A stretch of DNA of 58,369 nt. Source: Rubrivivax sp. (GTDB lineage: Bacteria; Pseudomonadota; Gammaproteobacteria; Burkholderiales; Burkholderiaceae_C). The DNA is taken from positions 1-58,369 of the forward strand of contig JAEUPC010000138.1 of assembly GCA_016789865.1 (NCBI GenBank), read 5' to 3'. Each line of letters starts with the position of its first letter. The stretch's first letter is position 1. The notes beneath the pieces are model-generated. The model had not been told where the DNA came from. It ran no database searches and saw only the letters and a program-made list of their open reading frames with translations. Below are positions 1 to 8,496 of the stretch, one piece after another. The position numbers were made by a program, and so were the translations under genes.

Positions 1-504
1 GCGCTCACCCGCGAGGCCTTCACCGAGGACGGCTGGCTGAAGACCGGCGACAAGGGCTCGATCGACAACGCCGGCAACCTGCGCATCACCGGCCGCGTGA
101 AGGACCTGTTCAAGACCAGCAAGGGCAAGTACGTGGCGCCGGCACCGATCGAGGACCGCCTGGTCATGCACACCGCGGTGGAGGCCTGCTGCGTGACCGG
201 CGCCAACCTCGGCCAGCCGCTGGCGCTGGTGATGCTGAACGTGGAGGCCGCCCGCAAGGCCGCCGAGGCCGGCGGGCGCAGCGAGCTGGAGCGTTCGCTC
301 ACCGAGTACCTGGAGGCGATCAACCAGACGCTCGATCCGCACGAGCAACTGGACTGCCTGGTGGTCACCGCCGAGGCCTGGACGGTGGAAAACGACCTCA
401 TCACGCCGACCTTCAAGGTCAAGCGCAACCGGATCGAAGACCGCTTCGCCGGCCACTACGACCAGTGGGTGGGCACGCGCCGGAAGGTGATCTGGACCGA
501 CTGA
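1..504 (+). CDS. AMP-dependent acyl-CoA synthetase, C-terminal part (5' truncated by window edge)
   Basis: The frame is open from base 1, so only the last 167 residues of the enzyme are present. The piece carries the adenylate-forming family signatures GWLKTGD near its start, the hinge motif GRVKDLFKTSKGKYVAP and a C-terminal TPTFKVKRN segment that contains the expected catalytic lysine. The long insertion between hinge and lysine and the ITPTFKVKR ending are typical of the long-chain fatty acid CoA ligase (FadD15-like) branch. The family activates a carboxylate as acyl-AMP and transfers it to CoA. Substrate cannot be told from this fragment. The stop is followed at once by a hairpin repeat. 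Confidence 0.88.
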   Translation, partial: ALTREAFTEDGWLKTGDKGSIDNAGNLRITGRVKDLFKTSKGKYVAPAPIEDRLVMHTAVEACCVTGANLGQPLALVMLNVEAARKAAEAGGRSELERSLTEYLEAINQTLDPHEQLDCLVVTAEAWTVENDLITPTFKVKRNRIEDRFAGHYDQWVGTRRKVIWTD

Positions 505-535
505 TTCAGCGGCCCAGCTTCGCTGGACCCCTGAA
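505..535. repeat. Dispersed hairpin element, copy A
   Basis: The stem is TTCAG-c-GG-c-CCAGC, a TTC loop, then GCTGG-a-CC-c-CTGAA. It begins directly after the stop codon of the upstream gene. Copy B at 17465-17495 keeps the CCAGC/GCTGG core, but its outer stem is TTCGAGTG/CACTCGAA, so both arms changed together. Similarity continues about 40 bases downstream (GAATGCATCCT, then TTCGCTGCG, then GTCCTCGG). Both copies lie between convergent genes. No T-run follows, so a classical intrinsic terminator is not supported. Confidence 0.7.
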
Positions 536-647
536 TGCATCCTCCATTTCGCTGCGCCGACCCCCCGCCGTCCTCGGTGGCGCCTGGGTTGGCCTTCGTG
601 GGCCAAGTCCCGACGCGCCCCCGACGCGGGTGCCGGACCGGGACGAT

Positions 648-738
648 GGGGTGCCCTGCGCAGCGAAATCAAGGGGGCATGCGGGGGACCCGCGAAGCCG
701 GGCCGCCGCAAGAGGACATTCGCGGAGCAGGGCACCCC
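648..738. repeat. Interrupted inverted repeat (12-bp perfect arms)
   Basis: The arms are GGGGTGCCCTGC at 648-659 and its exact reverse complement GCAGGGCACCCC at 727-738. A further GCGAA/TTCGC pairing lies inside. The 67-base centre is GC-rich and not obviously coding. This could be a long imperfect stem-loop or a small mobile-like repeat. No second copy is visible in the window. Confidence 0.5.
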
Positions 739-845
739 GGCGGCCCGATCCCGCCACGGTCTGTGGCCCTGACACTGACCTGTTCGATCGATCGCGAAGC
801 CGAGTGAGCGGGCCGCCCGGACCGCACGGAACAAGGTCGCGCCGC

Positions 846-1742
846 TCACGCCGGGGGCAGCATGCCCTGCGGCGGGTCTTCACCGGGCGGCTCGGCGCAG
901 GCGCGCGCCAGCGCCATCCACACCGCGAAGCCCGGCGTCACGGCGCGGCGCGGCGCGGGCCGCGCCAGCTCGAGGCGGCGCCCGTCGTCGATGAGCACGC
1001 CGAAGGCCTCGGGCACGTCGGCCGCGGTGCCCACGCCGGGGCCGAGCACATACCAGCACTGGCTGGACAGCGCGAGGTACGCCGCGCCCTTGTCCGGCCG
1101 CTTCAGGTCGGCCAGCAGGTCGGCGCGGCGCACCTTGATCTCGTGCACCGCCGGCTCGGTGAAGGCCTCCACGGTGGTGTGGCGGATCGAGTAGACATCG
1201 GGCATCGCCATCACCCAGCGCACGCGAGGCGGCGTGGCTGGCGCAGCCGCGGCGACTTCCAGCCCGAGATCGGCGAGAGGGCCGGCAGGCCCGGCGGGGG
1301 CGCCCGGCCCACCGGGCCCCGGCGGTGGCACAGACGGTGGCACAGACGGTGGCACAGACGGCGCGCCGGCCGCGTCGACGGGCGCCGGCGGCGGTGCGAT
1401 TCCCGGGGTCGGCGCCAGGGGTGCCAGGGGTGCCAGCGGCGCGCGCAGCGACAGGCCGCGCCAGACGACGCGCCCGTCGCGCCGCATCTGCTCGGCCACG
1501 CGTGCCACGAGGGTTTCGTGGGCGTCGAGCGCGGCGCGGTGGCGCGCCACCGTGGCCGCCAGTGCCTGGATGCCGGCGTCGGTGAGACGCAGGGTCTCGC
1601 GGCCATCGGCGTCGCGCAGCCGCTCCAGCAGCCCGGCGGCCAGCAGGTCCACCTCGACCAGGTCACGGCACGGCCAGCCGGCCGACCGCCACACCTCGCG
1701 CAGACGCTTGCGGTGCGAAAGCGGCAGGGCGTGCGCGGCCAC
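846..1742 (-). CDS. Hypothetical protein with nuclease-like C-terminal domain and Pro/Gly-rich linker
   Basis: The product is about 298 residues from a GTG start at 1742, chosen because the open frame upstream runs into the DUF427 gene on the same strand. The N-terminal third looks helical and winged-helix-like (DLVEVDLLAAGLLERL). A low-complexity linker follows, with VPPS repeats encoded by a 12-bp tandem DNA repeat. The C-terminal part has PDVYSIRHTTVEAF and HEIKVRRADLLADLKRP; the E-x-K followed by a D-rich helix resembles PD-(D/E)XK proteins such as MmcB-like DNA repair factors. That similarity is by eye only, so no function is assigned. It lies 40 bases after DUF427 and may be co-transcribed with it. 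Confidence 0.65.
   Translation of the reverse strand: MAAHALPLSHRKRLREVWRSAGWPCRDLVEVDLLAAGLLERLRDADGRETLRLTDAGIQALAATVARHRAALDAHETLVARVAEQMRRDGRVVWRGLSLRAPLAPLAPLAPTPGIAPPPAPVDAAGAPSVPPSVPPSVPPPGPGGPGAPAGPAGPLADLGLEVAAAAPATPPRVRWVMAMPDVYSIRHTTVEAFTEPAVHEIKVRRADLLADLKRPDKGAAYLALSSQCWYVLGPGVGTAADVPEAFGVLIDDGRRLELARPAPRRAVTPGFAVWMALARACAEPPGEDPPQGMLPPA
1319..1440. repeat. Short in-gene tandem repeats (12-bp and 9-bp units)
   Basis: Three copies of GGTGGCACAGAC lie at about 1323-1358, and near 1418-1437 a 9-bp unit close to GGTGCCAGG repeats about three times. Both unit lengths are multiples of three, so copy changes would lengthen or shorten the protein linker without breaking the frame. Confidence 0.7.
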
Positions 1743-1782
1743 GGCGCGGCGCGTTGAGAGGTCGGCGGCCGGCGCGGCAGCG

Positions 1783-2064
1783 CTACTCGACGACCTGCAC
1801 GCCTTTCCAGAACGCAATGCGGCCCTGGATGTTCGCGGCCGCCTCCTTGGGCTGCGGGTAGAACCAGGCGGCGTCGGGGTTGGCCTCGCCGCCGACAAAC
1901 ACCGTGTGGTAGCTGGCCTGGCCCTTCCAGGAGCACATCGTCTTGGTATTGCTGGGCAGCAGGAACTTCGGGTTCACCGACTCGGCGGGGAAGTAGTGGT
2001 TGCCTTCGACCAGCACGGTGTCGTCGCTGTGGGCGATGACGGTGCCTTTCCAGATGGCTTTCAT
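1783..2064 (-). CDS. DUF427 domain-containing protein
   Basis: This 93-residue protein starts MKAIWKGTVIAHSDDT and matches the small DUF427 fold throughout: the VLVEGNHYFPAESV segment, CSWKGQASYHTV in the middle, and AWFYPQPKEAA with an IQGRIAFWKGVQVVE tail. DUF427 proteins are small soluble beta-rich proteins of unknown biochemical role, widespread in bacteria. Length is normal for a single-domain member. The start codon at 2064 fits the family N-terminus; the frame extends further upstream but without family similarity. The uncharacterised nuclease-like gene follows 40 bases downstream. Confidence 0.9.
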   Translation of the reverse strand: MKAIWKGTVIAHSDDTVLVEGNHYFPAESVNPKFLLPSNTKTMCSWKGQASYHTVFVGGEANPDAAWFYPQPKEAAANIQGRIAFWKGVQVVE

Positions 2065-2240
2065 GGCGCGCTCTCGTGGACCGGGGCGGATCAGATTACC
2101 ACCGCCGCGGCCGGGGCGCGCCTGCGGCAAGGCGCGCACAAGGTGCACGGCGCGCACCGCGCGCACCGCGCAACCGTTTCGAACGATGTCGGCAAACCCG
2201 GGCGGCTGCGCGCCGCGGCCGGTGCCGCTACATTGGCTGC

Positions 2241-3140
2241 ATGGACACCTCCGTCACCTCCACGCGGCGCGCGGACGGCACTGCCGCCGCCCTTGCGGTT
2301 GCCGCGCCGCGCCCCGTCGAGCGCCTCGTGCAAGGCCAGCCCACCAGCGACGGCGCGGGCGTCAAGCTCACGCGCGTGCTGACGCAGAACCTGCAGCGGC
2401 GCCTGGACCCCTTCCTGATGCTCGACGCCTTCGGCAGCGACGCCGCGGCCGACTACATCGGCGGCTTCCCCGACCACCCGCACCGCGGCTTCGAGACGGT
2501 CACCTACATGCTCGAAGGCCGCATGCGCCACAAGGACAGTGCCGGCAACGAAGGCCTGCTCACGCCCGGTGCCGTGCAGTGGATGACCGCCGGCCGCGGC
2601 GTCATCCACAGCGAGATGCCCGAGCAGGAAGAGGGCCGCATGGAAGGTTTCCAGCTGTGGCTCAACCTGCCTGCCAAGCACAAGATGCGCCAGCCCTGGT
2701 ACCGCGACATCCGGCCCGAAGACATTCCCGAGTGGCGAGGCGGCGGTGTGACGGCGCGCGTCATTGCCGGGCACGCGCAGGGCGTGGCCGGCGCGATGCA
2801 GCGCGAAGACACCGAGCCGCTGTACCTGGACCTGCACCTGGAGCCGGGCGCGACCTTCGCGCAGCCGCTGCCGGCGGCGCACAACGCTTTCGTCTACGTC
2901 TACCGCGGCGAGCTGCTGATCGGCCAGACGGCCGTGCGCTCGCAGCGCATGGCCATCCTGGCCAATGCCGACGGCAGCGACGGCGTGGCGCTGGTGGCGG
3001 GGGAGCAGGGCGCGCGCGCCATCGTCATCGCGGGCCGGCCGCTGAACGAGCCGATTGCGCAGTACGGCCCGTTCGTGATGAACACCAACCAGGAGATCTT
3101 CCAGGCGGTGGAAGACTTCCGCGCCGGCCGGCTGGCGTAA
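2241..3140 (+). CDS. Pirin family protein
   Basis: The 299-residue product is a bicupin of the pirin family. The N-terminal half has the diagnostic run FGSDAAADYIGGFPDHPHRGFET, in which the histidines of PHRGFE are the metal ligands, and then MTAGRGVIHSEMPEQ with the further His and Glu ligands. The second cupin ends with FVMNTNQEIFQAVEDF, the usual pirin C-terminus. Pirins bind iron; some act as quercetin dioxygenases and others as transcriptional cofactors, and the role here is unknown. The ATG at 2241 gives a normal length. It is divergent from DUF427. Confidence 0.93.
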   Translation: MDTSVTSTRRADGTAAALAVAAPRPVERLVQGQPTSDGAGVKLTRVLTQNLQRRLDPFLMLDAFGSDAAADYIGGFPDHPHRGFETVTYMLEGRMRHKDSAGNEGLLTPGAVQWMTAGRGVIHSEMPEQEEGRMEGFQLWLNLPAKHKMRQPWYRDIRPEDIPEWRGGGVTARVIAGHAQGVAGAMQREDTEPLYLDLHLEPGATFAQPLPAAHNAFVYVYRGELLIGQTAVRSQRMAILANADGSDGVALVAGEQGARAIVIAGRPLNEPIAQYGPFVMNTNQEIFQAVEDFRAGRLA

Positions 3141-3285
3141 CCGCTGCCGCCTCGGCAGGCCGGGGCACGCATCGGGCGGTGATCGCACTCAGGCACGGCC
3201 TGCCCGAACGCTGCGAGAGGGGGGGCGGGCCGGCATGGATCGGCCGGGCCCGGCGCCGGCCCGGTGCAGGGGCGGCCGCTCCTGC

Positions 3286-4611
3286 TCACCGGTCCTTGCG
3301 CACGATGCCCGTGGTTGAACCCTGCGGTCCGACCACGAACACGCTGTACACCGACCCGGCCGTCAGGCGCTGGTTGGTGGCGCTGAACACCGCCTGCGCC
3401 ATGCCGGCCGCGGTGACGGAGATCGCCGCCACTTCGCTCGCGTCGGCGCTGCCGTAGGCCGAGGCGGTGGCCGTGGCCACGCCGCTGGCCACCGGCAGCG
3501 CGTCCACCGTCATCGAAAGTGCCCCGGCGATGCCGGCCGTGGCGTTGACCAGGCGCACGCGCACCGTGTCGCTGACCGTGGGCGGGCGGTTGTCGTCGGT
3601 GATCCAGGCCGCCGCGGGGGTGGCTGCCGCGCCGTGGACGAGCAGCGTGTAGTCGCCGCCCGCCACCAGCGACGCGGCAGGGGCCGCCACCGTGTTGCCG
3701 TTCACCGAGATGGCCAACGCCGGCGCGCCGGCCGGCACCAGCGCGTAGCCGTTCAGCGCCGGCGAGCCCACTGCCGAGATCAGCGCCGTGCCGCCCAGCG
3801 TGGCCGTGACGGTGGCGCTGTCGGCGACGCCGGCCAGCACGCGCACCCGTGCCTGCGTTCCGTCGGCCCGCGCGATGGCGCCTTGCTGCACGACGAGCAG
3901 CGCGTTGACCAGCGCGCCGCCACGCGACGGGGTCAGCACCAGCGTGGCCACCTGCCGGCTGTCCAGCGCGACCGCGGGCACGTCCAGCCGCACGTCGGTC
4001 TTGCTGTTGGACGCGGCCACGCGCAGCCGCCAGGTGCCGCTGGCCACATCGAGCACCGGACTCAGTTCGCCGTAGACGGCCCCGGCGCGTGCCGCCACGG
4101 CGGTGTCGAGGCTGTCGCCGGCTGCGGTGAGGTAGACGTCCAGGCTGCCGGCATCGGGTGCGGCGTTGATGACGCGCAGCGACGTGCGGTTGGCAGCCGG
4201 CTCGGCCGCGTTGTCGTCCACCAGCAGCTGGCGCAGCGCGCCGGCGCCGCCGAAGGCCAGCACCGTGTAGTGGCGGTTGCGCGTCAGGCTCGGGGTGAAC
4301 GACAGCAGCGCGGTGGGCGAGCCGGCCGCCGAGATGGCCGAGGGGGTCTTGTCCGGGTCCACCTCGGCATAGGCGGCGGTTTCGCCCGGGGCCACGTTGC
4401 CCTGCCGCAGCGCGCCGTCCACCGTGAGTTGCAGCGCGGGGTAGGCCTGGGAATCGGCGGCGTTCACGAGGCGCACCTGGGCCTTGGTGCGGTCGTCGCC
4501 GAAGCCGCCGCAGGCCGTGAGCAAGGCGAACAGCCAGAGGGCCAGGGCGGCCAGGGTCAGGGCGGCAGCGCTCCGCCGGCGCGATGGGTGGGCAGATCTC
4601 ATGGTGAGCAT
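3286..4611 (-). CDS. DUF4397 domain-containing lipoprotein
   Basis: The product is 441 residues with an N-terminal membrane-export signal ending in a lipobox-like LLTAC followed by GGFGDD, so it is probably lipidated. The mature part is built from repeated beta-rich modules with motifs such as VRLVNAADSQAYPALQLTVDG, LRVINAAPDAGSLDVYLT and VRLVNATAGIAGALSMTVD, which match the DUF4397 repeat. Such proteins are surface or periplasmic and of unknown function. A second in-frame ATG at 4602 is an equally good start. It is convergent with the pirin gene and monocistronic as far as can be seen. Confidence 0.85.
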   Translation of the reverse strand: MLTMRSAHPSRRRSAAALTLAALALWLFALLTACGGFGDDRTKAQVRLVNAADSQAYPALQLTVDGALRQGNVAPGETAAYAEVDPDKTPSAISAAGSPTALLSFTPSLTRNRHYTVLAFGGAGALRQLLVDDNAAEPAANRTSLRVINAAPDAGSLDVYLTAAGDSLDTAVAARAGAVYGELSPVLDVASGTWRLRVAASNSKTDVRLDVPAVALDSRQVATLVLTPSRGGALVNALLVVQQGAIARADGTQARVRVLAGVADSATVTATLGGTALISAVGSPALNGYALVPAGAPALAISVNGNTVAAPAASLVAGGDYTLLVHGAAATPAAAWITDDNRPPTVSDTVRVRLVNATAGIAGALSMTVDALPVASGVATATASAYGSADASEVAAISVTAAGMAQAVFSATNQRLTAGSVYSVFVVGPQGSTTGIVRKDR

Positions 4612-4687
4612 TCTGCGCCGGGCGTGGGTGGGGGCTGTGCCCTGGTGTTTCGCCTGCGGCGCGGCACTTGGGCCCGCCCGGCCGCGG

Positions 4688-5029
4688 TCACGCCGCCGCC
4701 AGCGAGGCTTCCGGTTGCCAGCCGCCCAGCTGCATCTGCACCCAGGCGGGCACCGTCAGCTCGGCGACCACCGGGTCGCCGCCGGCGTGCTCGCTGACCG
4801 CCAGCCCTTCGCGCAGGTCGAGGCTGGAGTCGAACCAGCCGCAACGGCGCTCGTCGGGCGGCACGCCCGCGGGCAGTTCGAACTCCTCACTGGCCGGCGC
4901 GTGCAGTGCGGCGCCGCCGGCGGCGCCGGACAGCCGGCTGGCGCACCGGGCCCACAGGCGCACGGCCCGGCGGATCCACCACGGCAGGCGGCGCGTGGGG
5001 CGGCGGCGGTGGGGGGTCGATCGGCGCAT
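4688..5029 (-). CDS. Hypothetical protein, basic N-terminus
   Basis: This 113-residue protein starts at ATG 5029, preceded by a good ribosome binding site (AGGAGAG, 4 bases before the start on the minus strand). The N-terminus is very basic (MRRSTPHRRRPTRRLPWWIRR), followed by an acidic, ordered part containing ELPAGVPPDERRCGWFDSSLDL. No domain is recognised. Codon use fits the surrounding genes. It is divergent from the SRAP gene. Confidence 0.65.
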   Translation of the reverse strand: MRRSTPHRRRPTRRLPWWIRRAVRLWARCASRLSGAAGGAALHAPASEEFELPAGVPPDERRCGWFDSSLDLREGLAVSEHAGGDPVVAELTVPAWVQMQLGGWQPEASLAAA

Positions 5030-5201
5030 CGGGCTCTCCTGGTCGGTGGTGCTGCGATGGCGGCATGCTCGGCCGCGCGATCGCCTGCGCCCATCGCCCC
5101 GACGGCGGCGTGCCGGGGGATTCCCCGGCGGGGGGATCGCGCGGGGGGTGCGGCAGCGCGGCCCGGCTCCCCCGCCGGAGGGCGTGACAACATCGCGTGC
5201 C

Positions 5202-6020
5202 ATGTGCGGGCGCTACGTCGTGGCCTACGACCCCGAGACGCTGGTCTCGGGCTTTTCGGTGCTGCGGGTGCCGCTGTTCCCCAGGCGCTGGAACGTCGCG
5301 CCGCAGTCCGACGTGCCGGTGGTCTACGAGACCCGCCAGGGCGAGCGCATTGCCGAGCTGATGCGCTGGGGCCTGGTGCCCTCGTGGGCCGCCGACCCCA
5401 AGCTGGGTGCGCGGCTGAACAACGCGCGGGCCGAGGGCGGGTTCGACAAGCCCTCGTTCCGCCAGGCCATCCGCCGGCGCCGCTGCCTGCTGCCGGCCAG
5501 CGGCTTCTACGAGTGGCAGGCCACCCGCATCGGCGGCAAACCGGCCAAGCAGCCCTGGTACATCAGCGCGGTGGGCGGCCAGCCGCTGGCGATGGCGGGC
5601 CTGTTCGAAGCCTGGCGCAGCGGCCCCGAGGCGCCGTGGCTGCTCACCTGCTGCGTCATCACCTGCGAAGCCAACCCGCTGATGGCGCCGATCCACGAGC
5701 GCATGCCAGTGCTGCTGGCACCGGGCGACTGGGCCACCTGGCTCGCGCGCGAGGTGCACGACGAAGCGCGCATCGCGCCGCTGCTGGCGGTGCCGCCGGC
5801 CGGCGGGCTGCAGGCCTGGCCGGTGTCGCGCGAGGTGAGCCGCGGCGCCAGCGAGGGGCCGCAGCTGGTGCAGCCGCTGGAGCCGCCGCTGGAGCAGCCG
5901 CCGGAGCAGCCACTCGTTCCCGGGGGCACCAGGCCGGCGCCCGGTGCCGCGGACCTAACGCCCGAACGGCTTGACGCCGAACCAGGCGCCGTGGGCCCAG
6001 AAGGCGATGGCGGCCCATAG
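5202..6020 (+). CDS. SOS response-associated peptidase, SRAP/YedK family
   Basis: The 272-residue product begins MCGRYV, so Cys2 becomes the N-terminal residue after Met removal. This is the catalytic residue that crosslinks abasic sites in single-stranded DNA in the YedK/HMCES family. The conserved asparagines (LNNARAEG, about residue 73), the glutamate in ASGFYEWQ (about 104) and the histidine in IHERMPV are all present. The C-terminal 40 residues are a Pro/Glu-rich tail with PPLEQPPEQP repeats that is not part of the core fold. The gene runs 66 bases into the end of the convergent NnrU gene. Confidence 0.95.
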   Translation: MCGRYVVAYDPETLVSGFSVLRVPLFPRRWNVAPQSDVPVVYETRQGERIAELMRWGLVPSWAADPKLGARLNNARAEGGFDKPSFRQAIRRRRCLLPASGFYEWQATRIGGKPAKQPWYISAVGGQPLAMAGLFEAWRSGPEAPWLLTCCVITCEANPLMAPIHERMPVLLAPGDWATWLAREVHDEARIAPLLAVPPAGGLQAWPVSREVSRGASEGPQLVQPLEPPLEQPPEQPLVPGGTRPAPGAADLTPERLDAEPGAVGPEGDGGP

Positions 6021-6536
6021 GCCGACCCCCACCACGACGGTGACGAGCGTGGGCACCAGGCGCCCGGGCGCGGCGGTGACGCCGGCCGCCCGGTCGCGCG
6101 CCTTGGCGGCGCGGTAGTCGAGCACGGCCCAGACCAGGAACGAGCCGAACAGCACCAACTCGGCGAGCATCTGGTTGCTGACCAGGTGGGCAAACGCCCA
6201 CACCTTGACGCCGAGGATCATCGGGTGGCCCAGCCGCGCCTTGATGTGGTTGCCGGGCACGTAGGCCGCGACGATCATCACCAGCGAGACGAGCACCAGC
6301 AGCGAGGCCAGGTGCCGCGTCCAGACCGGCGGCACCCACAGCAGCACCGGCTGCTGACGCGCCGCGCCGAAGCCGATGACGACGAGCGCCAGGCCGGCGA
6401 TCGAGACCAGCGAGTACAGGCCCTTCCAGCCGTTGGGCGTCAGGCGCATCACCATCGCCTGGCGCCAGCCCTCGGCGAAGATGCGCACCGAGTGGGCGCC
6501 GAGGAAGAGCACGAGGCCCAGCACGAGCAGCGTCAT
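5955..6536 (-). CDS. NnrU family membrane protein
   Basis: The 193-residue product is almost entirely hydrophobic, with about six membrane segments. It opens MTLLVLGLVLFLGAHSVRIF, which matches the NnrU family start, and has the conserved GHPMILGVKVWAFAHL stretch with paired histidines in the middle. NnrU was first linked to denitrification (nitric oxide handling) and is related to isoprenoid or methyltransferase-like NnrU/MAPEG-type membrane proteins; the exact role is not known. No denitrification genes are visible nearby. The 3' ends of this gene and the SRAP gene overlap antisense by 66 bases. Confidence 0.88.
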   Translation of the reverse strand: MTLLVLGLVLFLGAHSVRIFAEGWRQAMVMRLTPNGWKGLYSLVSIAGLALVVIGFGAARQQPVLLWVPPVWTRHLASLLVLVSLVMIVAAYVPGNHIKARLGHPMILGVKVWAFAHLVSNQMLAELVLFGSFLVWAVLDYRAAKARDRAAGVTAAPGRLVPTLVTVVVGVGLWAAIAFWAHGAWFGVKPFGR

Positions 6537-6777
6537 CGAAGGTTCTCCTGCTGCGCGCTCGCGGGTCCGGCAAGGCATGCCGTCCCGGCGCGCGGGCGCG
6601 ATGGTAGCGACGACGCGGGTGCCGGCGCCTGTCGGACACAATGCCCGCGGCTGCTGGCGGCCGCGCTCGCGCCTGGTCGCGTGGGCGGCCAAGCCGCCGG
6701 CGCGAGCCGCGGGACCGCTGGCCCACCCGCCTGGACTCAACCCGATACCCCGCGCCCAGCCTGCCCGGCCCAACGCC

Positions 6778-7704
6778 ATGCAAGTCTTCGACGCCCTCAC
6801 GGTCCGCGCGCGCACGCCGATGCCGGCGCTGGTGCAGGCGTTGCGGCGCGCGTTCCTCGCCGGCGCCGAGGTGCCGCAGCGGCATCCGCACAGCCTGCCC
6901 GGCGGCGGCAGCATGCTGTTGATGCCGGCCTGGCGCGAGGGCGGCCGCCTGGGGGTCAAGACCGTCACCGTCTGCCCGGGCAACGGCGCGCGCGGCCTGC
7001 CGGGCGTGCACGGCCTGTACAGCCTGTTCGACGCCGCCACCGGCGTGCCGTTGGCGGTGATGGACGGCAGCGAGCTCACCGCGCGGCGCACCGCGGCGGC
7101 CAGCGCCCTGGCGGCGGCGCACCTGGCGCGCGGCGACGCTGCGCGGCTGCTGCTGGTGGGGGCCGGCCGCGTGGCCGCACTGCTGCCCGAGGCCATGCGC
7201 GCGGTGCGGCCCACGCTGGGCGAGGTGGCGGTGTGGGCCCGCCGCGCCGAGGCCGCCCAGGCGCTGGCGGCGCAGTGCCGGGCCGCCGGCTTCGACGCCC
7301 TCGCCGTCACCGACCTGCCGGCGGCCGCGGCGCGCGCCCACATCGTCAGCTGCGCCACGATGTCCACCACGCCGCTGGTGCAGGGGGCGTGGCTGCAGCC
7401 CGGCGCGCACCTGGACCTCATCGGCAGCTACGCCCCGCACATGCGCGAGGCCGACGGCGCGGCCTTCGCGCAGGCCGGCGTGTGGGTCGACACGGCCGAG
7501 GCGCTGGCCAAGGCCGGCGACGTGCTGATGGCCATCGACGAGGGGTGTTTCGAGGCCGCGCGCGCCATGGGGACGCTGGCCGATCTCGTCCACGGCCGGT
7601 GCCGCGCGCGCGAGCGCGACGACGAGCGCACACTGTTCAAGTCGGTGGGCAACGCCATCGAAGACCTGGCCGCCGCCGAGCTGGTGCTCGACGGGCCGGG
7701 ATAA
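6778..7704 (+). CDS. Ornithine cyclodeaminase / mu-crystallin family protein
   Basis: The 308-residue product matches the family across its length: the substrate-side GVKTVTVCPGN and GVHGLYSLFDAATGVPLAVMDGSELTARRTAAASALAA, then a Rossmann motif LLLVGAGRVAALL (NAD binding, residues about 123-135), then VSCATMSTTPLV and DLIGSYAPHMREAD. The family includes ornithine cyclodeaminase, alanine dehydrogenase and 1-pyrroline-2-carboxylate or thiomorpholine-carboxylate reductases. The sequence does not decide which reaction is used. It is divergent from NnrU and lies alone. Confidence 0.9.
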   Translation: MQVFDALTVRARTPMPALVQALRRAFLAGAEVPQRHPHSLPGGGSMLLMPAWREGGRLGVKTVTVCPGNGARGLPGVHGLYSLFDAATGVPLAVMDGSELTARRTAAASALAAAHLARGDAARLLLVGAGRVAALLPEAMRAVRPTLGEVAVWARRAEAAQALAAQCRAAGFDALAVTDLPAAAARAHIVSCATMSTTPLVQGAWLQPGAHLDLIGSYAPHMREADGAAFAQAGVWVDTAEALAKAGDVLMAIDEGCFEAARAMGTLADLVHGRCRARERDDERTLFKSVGNAIEDLAAAELVLDGPG

Positions 7705-7812
7705 TCCGCCGCCTCGGTCACTTCCTGCCGTTCGCCTTGCGCCGGGGTCGGTGGCGCCGCCGGGCTTGCCGGCCCACGCCCCGACCCTCGCACCCGGCGG
7801 ACCCCGCACACC

Positions 7813-8310
7813 ATGTTCAAACGCCTTGTCCTGCCGCTTGTCGTGATCGTCGGCCTCGCCGCGCTTTACTTCTGGGCGGCCTGGAAGTGGAGCTACTCCA
7901 GCGGCGAGCGCGCCGGCTGGGTGCAAAAGCTGTCGAAGAAGGGCTGGGTCTGCAAGACCTGGGAGGGCGAGCTCGCACTCGTCTCGCTGCCCGGCTCCAC
8001 CGCCGAGAAGTTCTACTTCACCATCCACGACGACCACGTGGCGCAGCAGATCACCCGCCACATGGGCAAGCGCGTGGCGCTGCACTACGAGGAGAAGGTC
8101 GGCCTGCCCACGAGCTGCTTCGGCGAGACGCGGCACTTCATCACCGGAGTCACCCTGAGCGAGGAGATTCCGCTCGGCCCCGGGGTCGTGGTGCAGACGC
8201 CGCAGGCGGCGACCGCGGCCGCCAGCGCAGCCGCCAGCGCGGCCGCGGCGGGCCCGCCGGCGGCCCCTGTGGCCCCCGTGGCCCCTGCCGCTCCCGCGGC
8301 TTCGCGCTGA
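7813..8310 (+). CDS. Hypothetical membrane-anchored protein
   Basis: The product has 165 residues. An N-terminal hydrophobic helix (about residues 5-25) anchors it, and the following 100 residues form a compact domain with WVQKLSKKGWVCKTWEGELALV and FYFTIHDDHVAQQITRHMGKRV. Two cysteines (VCKTW and TSCFGE) could form a disulfide. The last 35 residues are Ala/Pro/Val low complexity. Similar small proteins occur in Burkholderiales without known function. No functional link to its neighbours is visible. Confidence 0.75.
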   Translation: MFKRLVLPLVVIVGLAALYFWAAWKWSYSSGERAGWVQKLSKKGWVCKTWEGELALVSLPGSTAEKFYFTIHDDHVAQQITRHMGKRVALHYEEKVGLPTSCFGETRHFITGVTLSEEIPLGPGVVVQTPQAATAAASAAASAAAAGPPAAPVAPVAPAAPAASR

Positions 8311-8496
8311 GCGGCGCACGCCGGGGTTGACGCACGCCGCGGCCGCGTCGGCGCGGTGGCGCCGCGGGCCGGCGTGCCCCGCAAAGTGGCTGCACCAGGG
8401 CTGCAGCACGGCGCGCCGCGGTCGCGCACAATCGTCACCCCTCGTCAGCAGGACGCCACCGCGCCACAAGTGCGGGCTGCGCCAAGGACCTCGACC

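Larger units (their letters stand above)
505..845. other. Intergenic region between convergent genes, rich in inverted repeats
   Basis: This 341-base gap lies between the ends of the acyl-CoA synthetase and the minus-strand gene at 846. No credible gene is visible. It holds the hairpin at 505-535, whose relative lies at 17465-17495, and a 12-bp inverted repeat framing 648-738. The rest is unremarkable GC-rich sequence. Confidence 0.6.
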
